From NCBI RefSeq assembly GCF_008373765.1, contig NZ_VUJW01000008.1, positions 186,001-250,000 on the forward strand: 64,000 bases of DNA, in the 5' to 3' direction. The translations under genes were made by a program, and so were the position numbers. This DNA is from Nocardioides antri (GTDB taxonomy: Bacteria > Actinomycetota > Actinomycetes > Propionibacteriales > Nocardioidaceae). The notes under the pieces were generated by a model, which had not been told where the DNA came from, ran no database searches, and saw nothing but the letters and a program-made list of their open reading frames with translations. Below, in pieces: positions 53,058-61,411 of the stretch. Within the stretch, counting starts at the first letter, position 1, and the number at the start of each line of letters is the position of its first letter.

Positions 53058-53657
53058 TCAGCTCGCCGCGGCCTCCGGCTGCAGCATGACCTCGTCGATG
53101 TGGTGGGCGAGCAGGTCGAGGACCTGGCGGGCGCTGCGGTCGTCGCGGCGCACCAGCCAGTCGAGCGTCAGGCCGTCGATCATGGCCGCGCAGTAGCGCC
53201 CGATCGTCTCGAGGGGCACGGCCGGTTCGGCGCCGAGCGCGTCCAGGATCGCGATGAACGCGTGGGCGTAGTGGTCGTACTGCTGGCGCGCGACCGCGGC
53301 ATAGCCGGGCGTGCGGAGGCAGTACTGCGTGAGTTCGTAGGTGAGCAGATGGCGGTCGGGGTTGGACGTGACGTGCGACCAGTAGGCGGCGAGCCCGGCC
53401 CGGATCATCTGCTGGCGGGTCGCGCCCGCCTCGAATGACGCCTCGGCGAGGTCCACCGTCGTGCCGACCAGGCTCTTGATGACCGCATCGAGGAGCTCCT
53501 GCTTGGAGTCGAAGCAGTAGTGGAAGACGCTCAGCGACGTCCCGGCCTCCGCGACGATCGCCCGGGTGGTGGCCTTCGGGACGCCGTCGCGGGTGAGGAC
53601 GGCGATGGCGGCGTCCACGAGCTGCTGCCGTCGCTGTGCCAGCGGCATGCGCGCCAT
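53058..53657 (-). CDS. TetR-family transcriptional regulator
   Basis: 199 residues. N-terminal HTH: RRQQLVDAAIAVLTRDGVPK, ATTRAIVAEAGTSLSVFHYC, FDSKQELLDAVIKSLV; C-terminal ligand domain with DRHLLTYELTQYCLRTPGY. This is the BetI-like subgroup. GGAGGAT precedes ATG 53657. It is divergent from the amine oxidase operon, and an operator-like palindrome lies on that promoter. Confidence 0.88.
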   Translation of the reverse strand: MARMPLAQRRQQLVDAAIAVLTRDGVPKATTRAIVAEAGTSLSVFHYCFDSKQELLDAVIKSLVGTTVDLAEASFEAGATRQQMIRAGLAAYWSHVTSNPDRHLLTYELTQYCLRTPGYAAVARQQYDHYAHAFIAILDALGAEPAVPLETIGRYCAAMIDGLTLDWLVRRDDRSARQVLDLLAHHIDEVMLQPEAAAS

Positions 53658-53727
53658 TCGCGATCCTCCTTCTGCCTCTTCTGTCTCAGCCTATGTGTCT
53701 GGCGTAACGACGAACGGGCGGTCTCGT

Positions 53728-53749
53728 TAGGTTCTAGGTCAAGTGACCT
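53728..53749 (+). promoter_or_regulatory. -10 and palindrome of the amine oxidase promoter
   Basis: TAGGTT (53728-53733) as -10 is followed at once by AGGTCA-AG-TGACCT (53736-53749), a perfect palindrome that covers the expected transcription start. It suits repression by the divergent TetR protein. Confidence 0.55.
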
Positions 53750-53766
53750 GATGGCGCGAGGTGGAC

Positions 53767-55260
53767 ATGGGTACAGGGCTCGGACGTCGGCAGCTGCTCG
53801 GCGGTCTCGCGATCGGCGCGGCAGGCACGACGGGTCTGGCCAGCGGGCCGTGGACCTCGGCCCCCGCGACCGCAGCCACGACGAGCGGGCCGCTGCCCGA
53901 CCGGGTGGACGTGGTCGTGGTCGGCGCCGGCATCTCCGGGCTGACGGCCGCGCGAGTGCTGCGGGCGCGCGGTGCGAAGGTCCTCGTCGTGGAGGCGCGG
54001 GACCGGGTGGGCGGCCGGGTCCTCAACCACCACCTGCGTGCGGGCGGCGTCATCGAGGCTGGTGGCGCCTTCGTCGGCCCGACGCAGGACCGCATCCTCC
54101 GGCTCGCCGACGAGCTCGGCGTGCGGACCTTCAAGGAGTACGTCGAGGGCGAGAACGTCTACGTCAAGAACGGCCGCCGCTCGACGTACACCGGCACCGT
54201 CCCGCCGGACCCGAGCATCCTGGTCGACGCCGCCCTGCTGCAGGAGCGGATCAACGGCATGGCCTCGGAGATCGCCGTCGACGCGCCGTGGAGCCATCCG
54301 CGGGCTGCCGAGTGGGACGCCGTCACCGTGAAGGAGTGGGTGGCGCGGCAGACGCTCTCGACCGACACCGACACGCTCCTGGAGTGCTACTTCCAGCCGA
54401 GCTTCGGCTCCGACGCCGGGAACGTCTCGGTGCTCTTCCTCGCGTGGTTCATCGCGACCGCCGGCAACGAGCGCCACGTGGGGACGTTCGAGCGCTCCTC
54501 CAGCACGGCTGGCGGGGCGCAGGACTCCCGGTTCAAGCTCGGCTCGCAGATGGTGCCGATCCGGATGGCGCGCGAGCTGGGTGACCGGGTCGCGCTCCGC
54601 GCGCCGGTGCGACGCATCGTCCAGCGCGACGCCTGGGCCCACGTCCACACCGACCGCGGCACCGTGCGGGCGAAGCGGGTGGTCGTCGCGTGCCCGCCGC
54701 CGCTGGTGCTCGACATCGACTGGTCGCCGCAGCTGCCGGCACGGCGCCGGCACCTGCTGGCGGGCATGCCGATGGGCAACCTGATGAAGTGCGACGCGGT
54801 CTACGAGACCCCGTTCTGGCGCAAGGCCGGTCTGTCCGGGTCGGGGCTGTCCCACGAGGGTGCGACCCGCGTCGTCTTCGACAACACGCCCGCCTCCGGC
54901 GCGCCGGGCGTGCTGCTGGCGTTCGTCGGTGGGTCGACGTGGCGGACCTACGGCCGCCTGCCCCGGGCCGAGCGGAAGCGGGCCGTGCTCGAGGGCTTCG
55001 CCGAGATGTTCGGCGAGCAGGCGCTGCACCCGATCGAGTACACCGAGCACGACTGGACGCTCGAGCGGTGGACCGCCGGCGGCCCGATCGCGCTCCCGCG
55101 GCCGGGGGTGATCTCCACCCACGGCCCGGAGATCCGTCGCCCGTTCGGCCGGGTGCACTGGGCGGGCACCGAGACGTCCACCTACTGGTCCGGCTTCATG
55201 GACGGCGCCGTGCGGGCGGGGGAGAGGGCCGCGCGCGAGGTGCTGGACAAGCTGTCATGA
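53767..55260 (+). CDS. Tat-exported flavin amine oxidase
   Basis: 497 residues. The N-terminus LGRRQLLGGLAIGAAGTTGL is a twin-arginine signal. The FAD-binding fold starts at VDVVVVGAGISGLTAARVLR with VEARDRVGGRV; the C-terminal HWAGTETSTYWSGFMDGAVR closes the flavin site. The build is that of monoamine oxidase/putrescine oxidase; the covalent Cys of MAO is replaced by SGFMDG-region residues as in bacterial enzymes. It should oxidise a primary amine outside the membrane. ATG 53767 or GTG 53761. ATGA overlap with the next gene. Confidence 0.88.
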   Translation: MGTGLGRRQLLGGLAIGAAGTTGLASGPWTSAPATAATTSGPLPDRVDVVVVGAGISGLTAARVLRARGAKVLVVEARDRVGGRVLNHHLRAGGVIEAGGAFVGPTQDRILRLADELGVRTFKEYVEGENVYVKNGRRSTYTGTVPPDPSILVDAALLQERINGMASEIAVDAPWSHPRAAEWDAVTVKEWVARQTLSTDTDTLLECYFQPSFGSDAGNVSVLFLAWFIATAGNERHVGTFERSSSTAGGAQDSRFKLGSQMVPIRMARELGDRVALRAPVRRIVQRDAWAHVHTDRGTVRAKRVVVACPPPLVLDIDWSPQLPARRRHLLAGMPMGNLMKCDAVYETPFWRKAGLSGSGLSHEGATRVVFDNTPASGAPGVLLAFVGGSTWRTYGRLPRAERKRAVLEGFAEMFGEQALHPIEYTEHDWTLERWTAGGPIALPRPGVISTHGPEIRRPFGRVHWAGTETSTYWSGFMDGAVRAGERAAREVLDKLS

Positions 55261-56375
55261 CCGTCCGACGCACGACCCTCGCCGCACTGCTCGGCGCGAT
55301 CCTCGGCTCGCTCCTCGTGGTCCTCGCCCCGGCCGGCGGGTCCGGAACCGTCGCCGACGAGCGCGAGCGCTGGCACACCGAGGTCCTCGCCAAGGTCCAG
55401 GCGCCCGGGTACCCGGCGAACGTGGTGGTCCACCCGAACGGACGGGTCTACGCCGGCACCTTCTCGAACCCGCGCGGCGACACCGTGCCGTCGATCGTCC
55501 GCGAGTGGTCTCGACGCGGCGACCTGCTCCGGTCGTGGGAGGTGCCGGGCCAGGACCTCGAGGCCAGCCACGGCGTGCAGGTGGCGAACGTCGACGCCCG
55601 GGGACGGCTGGTCGTGCTCGAGAAGAGCACCGGCAAGGTGATGCGACTGGACCTCGAGAGCGGCCGCTGGTCGACGTACTCCCGGCTCCGCGACCTCCCG
55701 GCCTGCGCGCCCGGACAGCCCGGCGAGGGCTGCACGCCGAACCTCCACGACGCCGGCCCGATCCCGAACTACGCCGCCTGGGGGCCGGACGGCGCGCTCT
55801 ACCTCACCGACTACGGCCAGGCCGTGCTCTGGAGGGTCCCGCCGGGCGGCGGCCGGGCGCGGGTGTGGCTCGCGGACAGGCGGCTGGACGGGATCGAACT
55901 CGGCACCGCGGGCCTGGCGCTCGGGCCGGGACGCCGCGCGCTGTTCGTCATGCAGCAGACGTCGCTCGGTCTCGGCGACCCGGCTGTCGCACAGGGCAAG
56001 CTCTACCGGGTGCCGCTGCGCGGTGAGCGGACGCTGACGAAGCTCTGGCAGTCGCGGCCGATGGACCTGCCGGACGGCTTCAGCTTCGCCCGCTCCGGCC
56101 GGGTCTACGTCGCCAACGCCGGGAGCAACCAGCTCGTGGTGCTCGACGAGGACTTCACCGAGGTCGAGCGGGTGCCGGCGCTTCCCCTGGCCGGCGACAA
56201 CGGCTCGGCGGTCCCCTACGACACCCCGTCGAACGTCACGTTCGCCGGCCGCAGCGTGCTGGTCGCCAACCAGAGCTTCTTCGGCACGACCGACCACCAC
56301 GCGATCCTCGACGTGCACGTCGGGGAGCGGGGAGTGCCGGTCTTCGTCCCCCGTGGTGCGGGAGTGCGTCGCTAG
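55257..56375 (+). CDS. Secreted beta-propeller protein (SMP-30/gluconolactonase-like)
   Basis: 372 residues. Signal peptide RTTLAALLGAILGSLLVVLA, then propeller blades: YPANVVVHPNGRVYAGTFSN, NYAAWGPDGALYLTDYGQAV, DGFSFARSGRVYVANAGSNQ, YDTPSNVTFAGRSVLVANQS. Possibly a lactonase or a binding protein acting with the co-exported amine oxidase, whose gene it overlaps by 4 bp. Cysteines ACAPGQPGEGC could form a disulfide. Confidence 0.75.
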   Translation: MTVRRTTLAALLGAILGSLLVVLAPAGGSGTVADERERWHTEVLAKVQAPGYPANVVVHPNGRVYAGTFSNPRGDTVPSIVREWSRRGDLLRSWEVPGQDLEASHGVQVANVDARGRLVVLEKSTGKVMRLDLESGRWSTYSRLRDLPACAPGQPGEGCTPNLHDAGPIPNYAAWGPDGALYLTDYGQAVLWRVPPGGGRARVWLADRRLDGIELGTAGLALGPGRRALFVMQQTSLGLGDPAVAQGKLYRVPLRGERTLTKLWQSRPMDLPDGFSFARSGRVYVANAGSNQLVVLDEDFTEVERVPALPLAGDNGSAVPYDTPSNVTFAGRSVLVANQSFFGTTDHHAILDVHVGERGVPVFVPRGAGVRR

Positions 56376-56433
56376 GGGTGATGCCCAGGGACCGGTGCTG
56401 GGAATCGGAGCCGATGCGTGCTTCGATCGAGGC

Positions 56434-57318
56434 ATGGACGCGCTGCGGATCCCCGCGGGAGCCGTCGTGGTCGGCATCGACGGCTCGGAGCACTCCTCCC
56501 GCGCCCTCGCCTGGGCCGCCGACCAGGCGGAGCGCGAGCAGCGGCCGCTGATGGTCCTGCACGCCCTCGGCGCGGTCGACCCGTACTGGATGGCCCAGCC
56601 GCTCGTCGACGTCCACGCCCTCAAGAAGTCGATGGTCGAGGGCGCGGAAGGGCTGTTGGCGAGTGCGCGGGACGTGGCGCTCGCCGAGCACCCGCACCTG
56701 GAGGTCACCACCGGCTGGAGGTCCGAGGACGCCCGCCATCTCCTGATCGAGGCGTCCGAGCACGCCGGCCTCGTCGTCGTCGGCTCGCACGGGCGCGGTC
56801 CGGTCAAGCGGCTGCTGCTCGGTTCGGTCTCGGTCGGCCTGACCCGCCACGCGCACTGCCCGGTGGCGGTCGTGCGCCTCGGTCGTGGGGTGCCGTCGGG
56901 AGGCGGCGTCCTGGTCGGCGTCGACGCCAGCGACCGCTCGCTGCCGACGCTCGACCAGGCCTTCCGGCTCGCCGCCTCCCGCGGTGCACCGCTCACCGTC
57001 GCGCACTGCTTCTGGGCGGCGGGGGCCGGCATCGACCTGCCGACGCGCGAGGTGTCGGACAAGGTCCACGTCGAGCACCGGCAGATCGTCGCCGAGATGC
57101 TGAGCACCTTCCGGGCGCGCCATCCCGACGTGCCGGTCACGGTCGAGCTCGCGCACGGGCTGGCCGACGACGTGCTCCTCGACCTGGCCCACGGGAAGGA
57201 CGTGGCAGTCGTGGGCTCACGCGAGCGCTCGACGCTCACCGACCTCCTGCTCGGATCCGTCGCGGCCACGCTGGTCGAGCACGCCCCGTGCACGGTGGTC
57301 GTCGTCCCCCGGCCGTGA
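56434..57318 (+). CDS. Tandem universal stress protein
   Basis: 294 residues with two UspA domains. The first has GAVVVGIDGSEHSSRALAWA and the ATP-loop VVGSHGRGPVKRLLLGSVS; the second has GVLVGVDASDRSLPTLDQAF and VVGSRERSTLTDLLLGSVAA. Both ATP-binding G-x2-G-x9-G(S/T) loops look usable, the second less so. Dormancy- or hypoxia-linked Usp proteins of actinobacteria have this tandem form; no clear DosR box is seen upstream. Confidence 0.9.
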   Translation: MDALRIPAGAVVVGIDGSEHSSRALAWAADQAEREQRPLMVLHALGAVDPYWMAQPLVDVHALKKSMVEGAEGLLASARDVALAEHPHLEVTTGWRSEDARHLLIEASEHAGLVVVGSHGRGPVKRLLLGSVSVGLTRHAHCPVAVVRLGRGVPSGGGVLVGVDASDRSLPTLDQAFRLAASRGAPLTVAHCFWAAGAGIDLPTREVSDKVHVEHRQIVAEMLSTFRARHPDVPVTVELAHGLADDVLLDLAHGKDVAVVGSRERSTLTDLLLGSVAATLVEHAPCTVVVVPRP

Positions 57319-57395
57319 CGAGGACCACGCCAGGATCTCCGTCCGTGACGTGAGAACGCGGCCGATCCGTCATTCCAGGCCGCCACGGTGGAGTC

Positions 57396-57638
57396 ATGCA
57401 CCTGACCGAGCTCGAGCGCTCCCTGCTCGCCTTCGAGCGGCACTGGTGGCGGTACGGCGCCAGCCGCGCCGACGCGGCGCGCCGCCGGTTCGGTCTCAGC
57501 GGGTCCGACCACGGCCGCATCGTCAGCGACCTCATCGACCGCGAGGAGGCGCTCGCGCACGACCCCGTGCTGGTGCGCCGGCTCCGCCGCATGCGCGCGA
57601 CCCGGCGGATCCAGCGCTCGGAGCGCCGGGTCGCCTGA
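57396..57638 (+). CDS. DUF3263 protein
   Basis: 80 residues: LTELERSLLAFERHWWRYGA, SRADAARRRFGLSGSDHGRI, LAHDPVLVRRLRRMRATRR. DUF3263 is a small actinobacterial family with a helix-turn-helix-like layout; role unknown. Confidence 0.85.
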   Translation: MHLTELERSLLAFERHWWRYGASRADAARRRFGLSGSDHGRIVSDLIDREEALAHDPVLVRRLRRMRATRRIQRSERRVA

Positions 57639-57658
57639 CCGGCCAGGAAGACCTGTCG

Positions 57659-57865
57659 TCAGCCGTACCGCGACCCGGTCCGCTGCTGCCCCTGGACCGG
57701 CCTCAGCTGGTCGGGGGAGAGCCACTCGAGGGCGACCCGGCCGCGCGGATCGACGTACACGACCTGTGCCTCCCACTCAGGCGACTGCCGCCACCCGAGG
57801 ACCAGACCGGGCATCTCGGTGGGCGTGAACGACGGCCGCACCCACACGTGCCGCACGCCACCCAT
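57659..57865 (-). CDS. SOS-linked small protein, 68 residues
   Basis: 68 residues: MGGVRHVWVRPSFTPTEMPG, LVLGWRQSPEWEAQVVYVDP, RGRVALEWLSPDQLRPVQ. It looks like a small beta barrel (SH3-like); no family named with certainty. TATTGT ends 6 bases before ATG 57865 (leaderless), and a GAAC-N4-GTTC box lies right above it (57878-57889), differing in one base from the recA LexA box. So it is very probably induced by DNA damage. I recall similar short proteins beside imuB/dnaE2 in other actinobacteria; those genes are not here. Confidence 0.75.
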   Translation of the reverse strand: MGGVRHVWVRPSFTPTEMPGLVLGWRQSPEWEAQVVYVDPRGRVALEWLSPDQLRPVQGQQRTGSRYG

Positions 57866-57871
57866 CCATCC

Positions 57872-57889
57872 ACAATAGAACAGATGTTC
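57872..57889 (-). promoter_or_regulatory. LexA (SOS) box and -10 of the 68-residue gene
   Basis: GAACAGATGTTC (57878-57889) matches the recA box core GAACAGGTGTTC at 11 of 12 positions and is palindromic in its arms. ACAATA (57872-57877; TATTGT on the minus strand) is the -10. LexA bound here would lie between -10 and -35. Confidence 0.75.
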
Positions 57890-58246
57890 CCTTAAGGACC
57901 CACTGACGTGTCGTTGAAGTGGCCGAGAACACCATCACTGCCATTCAAGCCCCCGTGACGACAATGGCGAGGCGGGCATCGATGCGAGCTGACAACAGCC
58001 CCACCTTCTCGCTGCTGCCCAGCAGCGTGCCGAGCACGCCAAGCCACGTGACGGGCCGGCGGAACGGGCGCCCACGGGGCGCTGCGCGCGGCCAACACAG
58101 GGCACGTCCCGACAGGCCGCGGCAAGAGGTAAGCATGCTCGCCCGCTGCCGTGCGCGACGCCCGACTATGCCGCGAGATCAGGCGAGCGTCGTACCGTCT
58201 GCAGTAGACCAGAATGGCTCAAGCATTTCCGCGACGTCGAGGCGGC
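57890..58246. other. 357-bp gap without a confident gene
   Basis: Nothing here passes as a gene. A minus-strand frame ending at 57945 contains a protein-like tail (TWLGVLGTLLGSSEKVGLLS, ARIDARLAIVVTGA) but its first half is Arg/Pro-rich shadow-type sequence. It may be the remnant of a lost gene or chance. Base composition is slightly lower in GC than around it. Confidence 0.4.
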
Positions 58247-58891
58247 TCAACGTCGGCCGAGGCCGGCGTCGCGGGCGCGGGCGACGGCTTCGGTGCGCGT
58301 GCAGCCGAGCTTTGTGAGGATGCTCGAGACGTGGTTCTTGGCCGTCTTCGGTGATACGACCAGCGACGCGGCGATCTCGGCGTTGGATCGACCAGCGGCG
58401 ATGAGGTCGAGCACCTCTACCTCGCGGCCCGAGAGTGTCGGGAACACGGAGTCAACGGCCACCGTCGTGCGCCGACCGGCCTGGGCGAGTACGGCGGCGG
58501 CGACCTGCTCGCCGAAAACAACCTGACCCCGCGCGACAGCCTGGAGGGCGCGCTCGATGTCCTCTGGCTCGGCGCCCTTGACGAGGTAGCCCTGGGCACC
58601 GGCTCTCAGCGCAGCCGTGAGCACTGGCGTGTCCTCCGACATGGTCAGCACCAAGATCGCTAGGTCCGGGTTCGCAGCCTTGAACAGTCCGGTCGCCTCG
58701 ATTCCATCGACGCCGGGCAGCCCGAGGTCGAGCACGACGAGATCGGCCTCCGAGGCTCGTGGCAGTGCGCTCTCGGCGTCGGCGTACGACCCGATGACCT
58801 GCCATCCGTGCATCCCGTCGACGAGGGAGCCGACCGCCTGCCGGTAGAGCGGATGGTCCTCGACCACGAGAACACGCACGGACTCAGTCAT
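58247..58891 (-). CDS. NarL/LuxR-type response regulator (second)
   Basis: 214 residues. Receiver with acidic pair VVEDHPLYRQAVG, phospho-acceptor Asp in LVVLDLGLPGVDGIEATGLF and Lys in GYLVKGAEPED; HTH in LSGREVEVLDLIAAGRSNAE and SLVVSPKTAKNHVSSILTKL. ATG 58891 overlaps the end of the kinase gene by 8 bp. Its likely sites are the CCCGT-TTTGCGGGA repeats at 60399, 61083 and 61262. Confidence 0.9.
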   Translation of the reverse strand: MTESVRVLVVEDHPLYRQAVGSLVDGMHGWQVIGSYADAESALPRASEADLVVLDLGLPGVDGIEATGLFKAANPDLAILVLTMSEDTPVLTAALRAGAQGYLVKGAEPEDIERALQAVARGQVVFGEQVAAAVLAQAGRRTTVAVDSVFPTLSGREVEVLDLIAAGRSNAEIAASLVVSPKTAKNHVSSILTKLGCTRTEAVARARDAGLGRR

Positions 58892-60365
58892 GGTCGGCCG
58901 CCGGTAGCCAGGCGTGGACTGCGGTGCCTGCAGGCGCAGTGGACCTGACCGTGAGTCGGCCTCCGACCTCGTCCGCCCGGTCGGACATGCCGCGGAGGCC
59001 CACGCCCGGCACGCGGTCGTCGGCAAGGCCGCGGCCGTCGTCGGCCACGTTCACGGCGACCCCGTCGTCGTACGCGACGTGGACCTGGACGTGCTGCGCG
59101 TCCGCGTGACGTACTGCGTTCGTGACCGCCTCCATGACGATCCGGAAGGCGGCCACCTCGACCGCGGGGGTCAGCGGGGGGAGTGCGTCGACGGTGAGAG
59201 TGACCCGCGGGCCGAAGCGCTGGAGTGGTTCGATGGACTCGGTGAGCGCGCCGGCCAGGCCGAGCTCGTTGAGTGCAGCCGGGCGCAGGCCGTCGCAGAT
59301 GCGGCGTACCTCGGACACGGCTCTCTGCACCTCGTCCGCGAGCTCGCGTACGACGCCGTTGTCGCCGGCGTCCTTGCGCTGCTCCAGTTGACGCAGGCCG
59401 AGCCCGATCGCGGCGAGCGAGGGGCCGAGGCCGTCGTGCAGGTCGCGACGCAGCCGGACGCGTTCCTCCTCGCGCTCGTTGACTATGTGCCGGCGGGAGG
59501 CCGACAGGTCCTTGACGCGCCGGTTCAGTCCCTCGACGTCCGCGCGCTGGTCGAGCAGCGAGTGGCGTACGACGGCGGCCCCGACCGTGACGGGCAGCGC
59601 GGTCGCCGCAGCCAGTGCCAGCAGATTGGTGGTCACGTCGTCGCTCTCAGGGAGTGAGGCGGCCACGACGACCAGAGCGCCAGCGAGCGAGAAGCCGCCG
59701 ACCTGGCCACGGACGTCACCGCCCGTCGGAGCTCGCCGGAACTTGACGACTAGAGCCACCACCCCGAGCGCCGCGCCCAGCATGAGGAGTCCGAAACCGA
59801 CCCCTCCGGCGACCTCCCACAGACCCCGGCTCCCAAACCCGACCGGGTTGTCGAACTTGGTGTGGTCCGCAAGCGGACCGGGTGGGAGCGCCGCGGACGC
59901 GGTGAGCGTCGCCATACCGGTCAGGCCGATGGCGGCGGCAGGCCACCACCGGCGACCGGGCAGGTGACCGTCGGGATAGAGCAGCAGCCCGACCCCGAGG
60001 AGCGGCGCGGCCCCGAGTGACCACACCCAGTTCGAGACCCATGCAGCGAAGGCGTCGCCGGCCACGTCGCTGCGGGCCCAGCCGTGGGCCGGGAGTACGA
60101 ACGCGGCGCCGAGGCCGACCACCGTGTAGAGCACGGCCAGACGACGCAGGCCGACCGGGTGCGGGCGGGTCGACCAGATCCCGGCCGCGACGGTGCTGAA
60201 CCCGATGGCGAGCGGCACGTTGACCCACGCCTCCCCTTTGATCCAATTTCCGTCAGGATCGGTGAGGCCAAGGGCGAGGCCAGCCGAGACGAGGCCCGTC
60301 GCGAGGGCGGGCAGCGCGAGCCACGGCCACCATGCGGCGACCGTGGCTCCACGCGACGTACTCAC
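58884..60365 (-). CDS. Membrane histidine kinase (HisKA_3), second
   Basis: 493 residues. About seven N-terminal helices (to residue 255), coiled coil (VEGLNRRVKDLSASRRHIVN), phospho-acceptor His in EEERVRLRRDLHDGLGPSLA, and HATPase (AVTNAVRHADAQHVQVHV, DDGRGLADDRVPGVGLRGMS). GTG 60365 is 4 bp after the stop of the upstream membrane protein gene, so membrane protein, kinase and regulator form one operon. Confidence 0.88.
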   Translation of the reverse strand: MSTSRGATVAAWWPWLALPALATGLVSAGLALGLTDPDGNWIKGEAWVNVPLAIGFSTVAAGIWSTRPHPVGLRRLAVLYTVVGLGAAFVLPAHGWARSDVAGDAFAAWVSNWVWSLGAAPLLGVGLLLYPDGHLPGRRWWPAAAIGLTGMATLTASAALPPGPLADHTKFDNPVGFGSRGLWEVAGGVGFGLLMLGAALGVVALVVKFRRAPTGGDVRGQVGGFSLAGALVVVAASLPESDDVTTNLLALAAATALPVTVGAAVVRHSLLDQRADVEGLNRRVKDLSASRRHIVNEREEERVRLRRDLHDGLGPSLAAIGLGLRQLEQRKDAGDNGVVRELADEVQRAVSEVRRICDGLRPAALNELGLAGALTESIEPLQRFGPRVTLTVDALPPLTPAVEVAAFRIVMEAVTNAVRHADAQHVQVHVAYDDGVAVNVADDGRGLADDRVPGVGLRGMSDRADEVGGRLTVRSTAPAGTAVHAWLPAADHD

Positions 60366-60369
60366 CTCG

Positions 60370-61038
60370 TCATTCTGTTGCAGCGGCGTGAGGGTCGACC
60401 CGTTTTGCGGGAATCACCGAAGCGGCGTCGTCGGGGCGCATGACCGACGTGATAGCGACGGCGATCATCCAGACGAGGCAGAGGAGGAACGGGATCGGCA
60501 CGTAGCTGTCCGGCCGGGTTATCCCGACGATGCCGGCGGCGACTCCGAGCCCGCCCGCGACAGCTGCCCACCAGGAGAGCCAGCGGGGGAACTCGGTGGC
60601 CAGGAGCCCGATCCCGGCCGCAAGGAATGCGACGCACATCAGGAAGCCGGAGACCACGAACGACTGGTCGTTCATCGAGATCAGCGCCTCCGCCGTCACG
60701 GCATCGAGCTTCTCCGGGATGGAGTGCACGACCATCATCGGCCCGGCGGACCCGACCTTCACCGCGAGCATGGCCGTGCCGGTGATCGCCGTCGTGACCG
60801 CGGCGACCGATGCGCGCTCGAAGAGGAAGGTGACAAGCCAGGCGAAGAGTACGGCGAGCGCGGCGAAGCCGAGCAGCTCGAGCGTCAGGCCGACGTACGC
60901 GATCGTGGGGAGCCCATCCCGGGCGTCGGCGAGGATCTTGTCGCCGTCGGTGCCGGGGCCGGCCCATAGCCCGTTGCCCGCGAGTGGGCCCAGGCTGGCA
61001 AGGAGCGCCGAGATGACGAGGGTTCGGTTTCGTTTCAT
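60370..61038 (-). CDS. Multi-pass membrane protein, first gene of the kinase operon
   Basis: 222 residues, six hydrophobic segments: TLVISALLASLGPLAGNGLW, VGLTLELLGFAALAVLFAWL, AAVTTAITGTAMLAVKVGSA, SFVVSGFLMCVAFLAAGIGL, WWAAVAGGLGVAAGIVGITR, FLLCLVWMIAVAITSVM. No family named with confidence (DUF4386-like layout). It may be the partner or sensed component of the kinase downstream. Confidence 0.7.
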   Translation of the reverse strand: MKRNRTLVISALLASLGPLAGNGLWAGPGTDGDKILADARDGLPTIAYVGLTLELLGFAALAVLFAWLVTFLFERASVAAVTTAITGTAMLAVKVGSAGPMMVVHSIPEKLDAVTAEALISMNDQSFVVSGFLMCVAFLAAGIGLLATEFPRWLSWWAAVAGGLGVAAGIVGITRPDSYVPIPFLLCLVWMIAVAITSVMRPDDAASVIPAKRVDPHAAATE

Positions 61039-61082
61039 GTCCCGACTGTCGTGGTCGACCCCGTCCCGGCGCATGGGCTCAC

Positions 61083-61102
61083 GGTCCCGTCTTTGCGGGA
61101 CC
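61083..61102. promoter_or_regulatory. Inverted repeat upstream of the membrane protein/kinase operon
   Basis: GGTCCCG (61083-61089), TCTTTG, CGGGACC (61096-61102), perfect 7-bp arms 45 bp before ATG 61038. Two related sites exist: CCCGTTTTGCGGG at 60399-60411, upstream of the kinase start, and GTCCCGG-TG-CCGGGAC at 61262-61277. Confidence 0.5.
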
Positions 61103-61261
61103 CGGGCGCTCGGCCGCAGTTGAGTCCCGCCGAATGCTGCAAATCGGCATGACCGCGCGCAAGGCGGCCGGCTGTCACGCCATGTCGCAGGTGCCATGGT
61201 CAGGGCGCAGGTCTGGCGGTGGGGGCTCAAGGGTGCAAGTGTTCGAAGACGTACTCGCGGT

Positions 61262-61277
61262 GTCCCGGTGCCGGGAC
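61262..61277. promoter_or_regulatory. Palindrome GTCCCGG-TG-CCGGGAC upstream of the secreted protein gene
   Basis: A 16-bp perfect palindrome, followed by an AT-rich stretch (61281-61301, with AAAATCTTTACCTTTTT) that is rare for this DNA and may hold the promoter of the gene at 61412. Same core as the site at 61083. It could also act as a terminator hairpin with T-run. Confidence 0.45.
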
Positions 61278-61411
61278 TGTCCGAAAATCTTTACCTTTTT
61301 GCCGAGTGCTAATTCCTCAGGCTCGGGGTAATGAGCGGTCGCCCAGTTGACACGCGGATTCTCGGGGCGTCAAGCAGCCGGGCGTGCTCCCTCCTCGAGA
61401 AAGACATGGAC

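Noticed and set aside
56376-56433. DosR-type box upstream of the universal stress protein
   Set aside because: GGGACC is present but the second half does not match GGTCCC with the needed spacing.
57919-58317. 132-codon plus-strand frame overlapping the end of a response regulator
   Set aside because: Arg-rich shadow sequence with no start signal; overlaps a well-supported gene.
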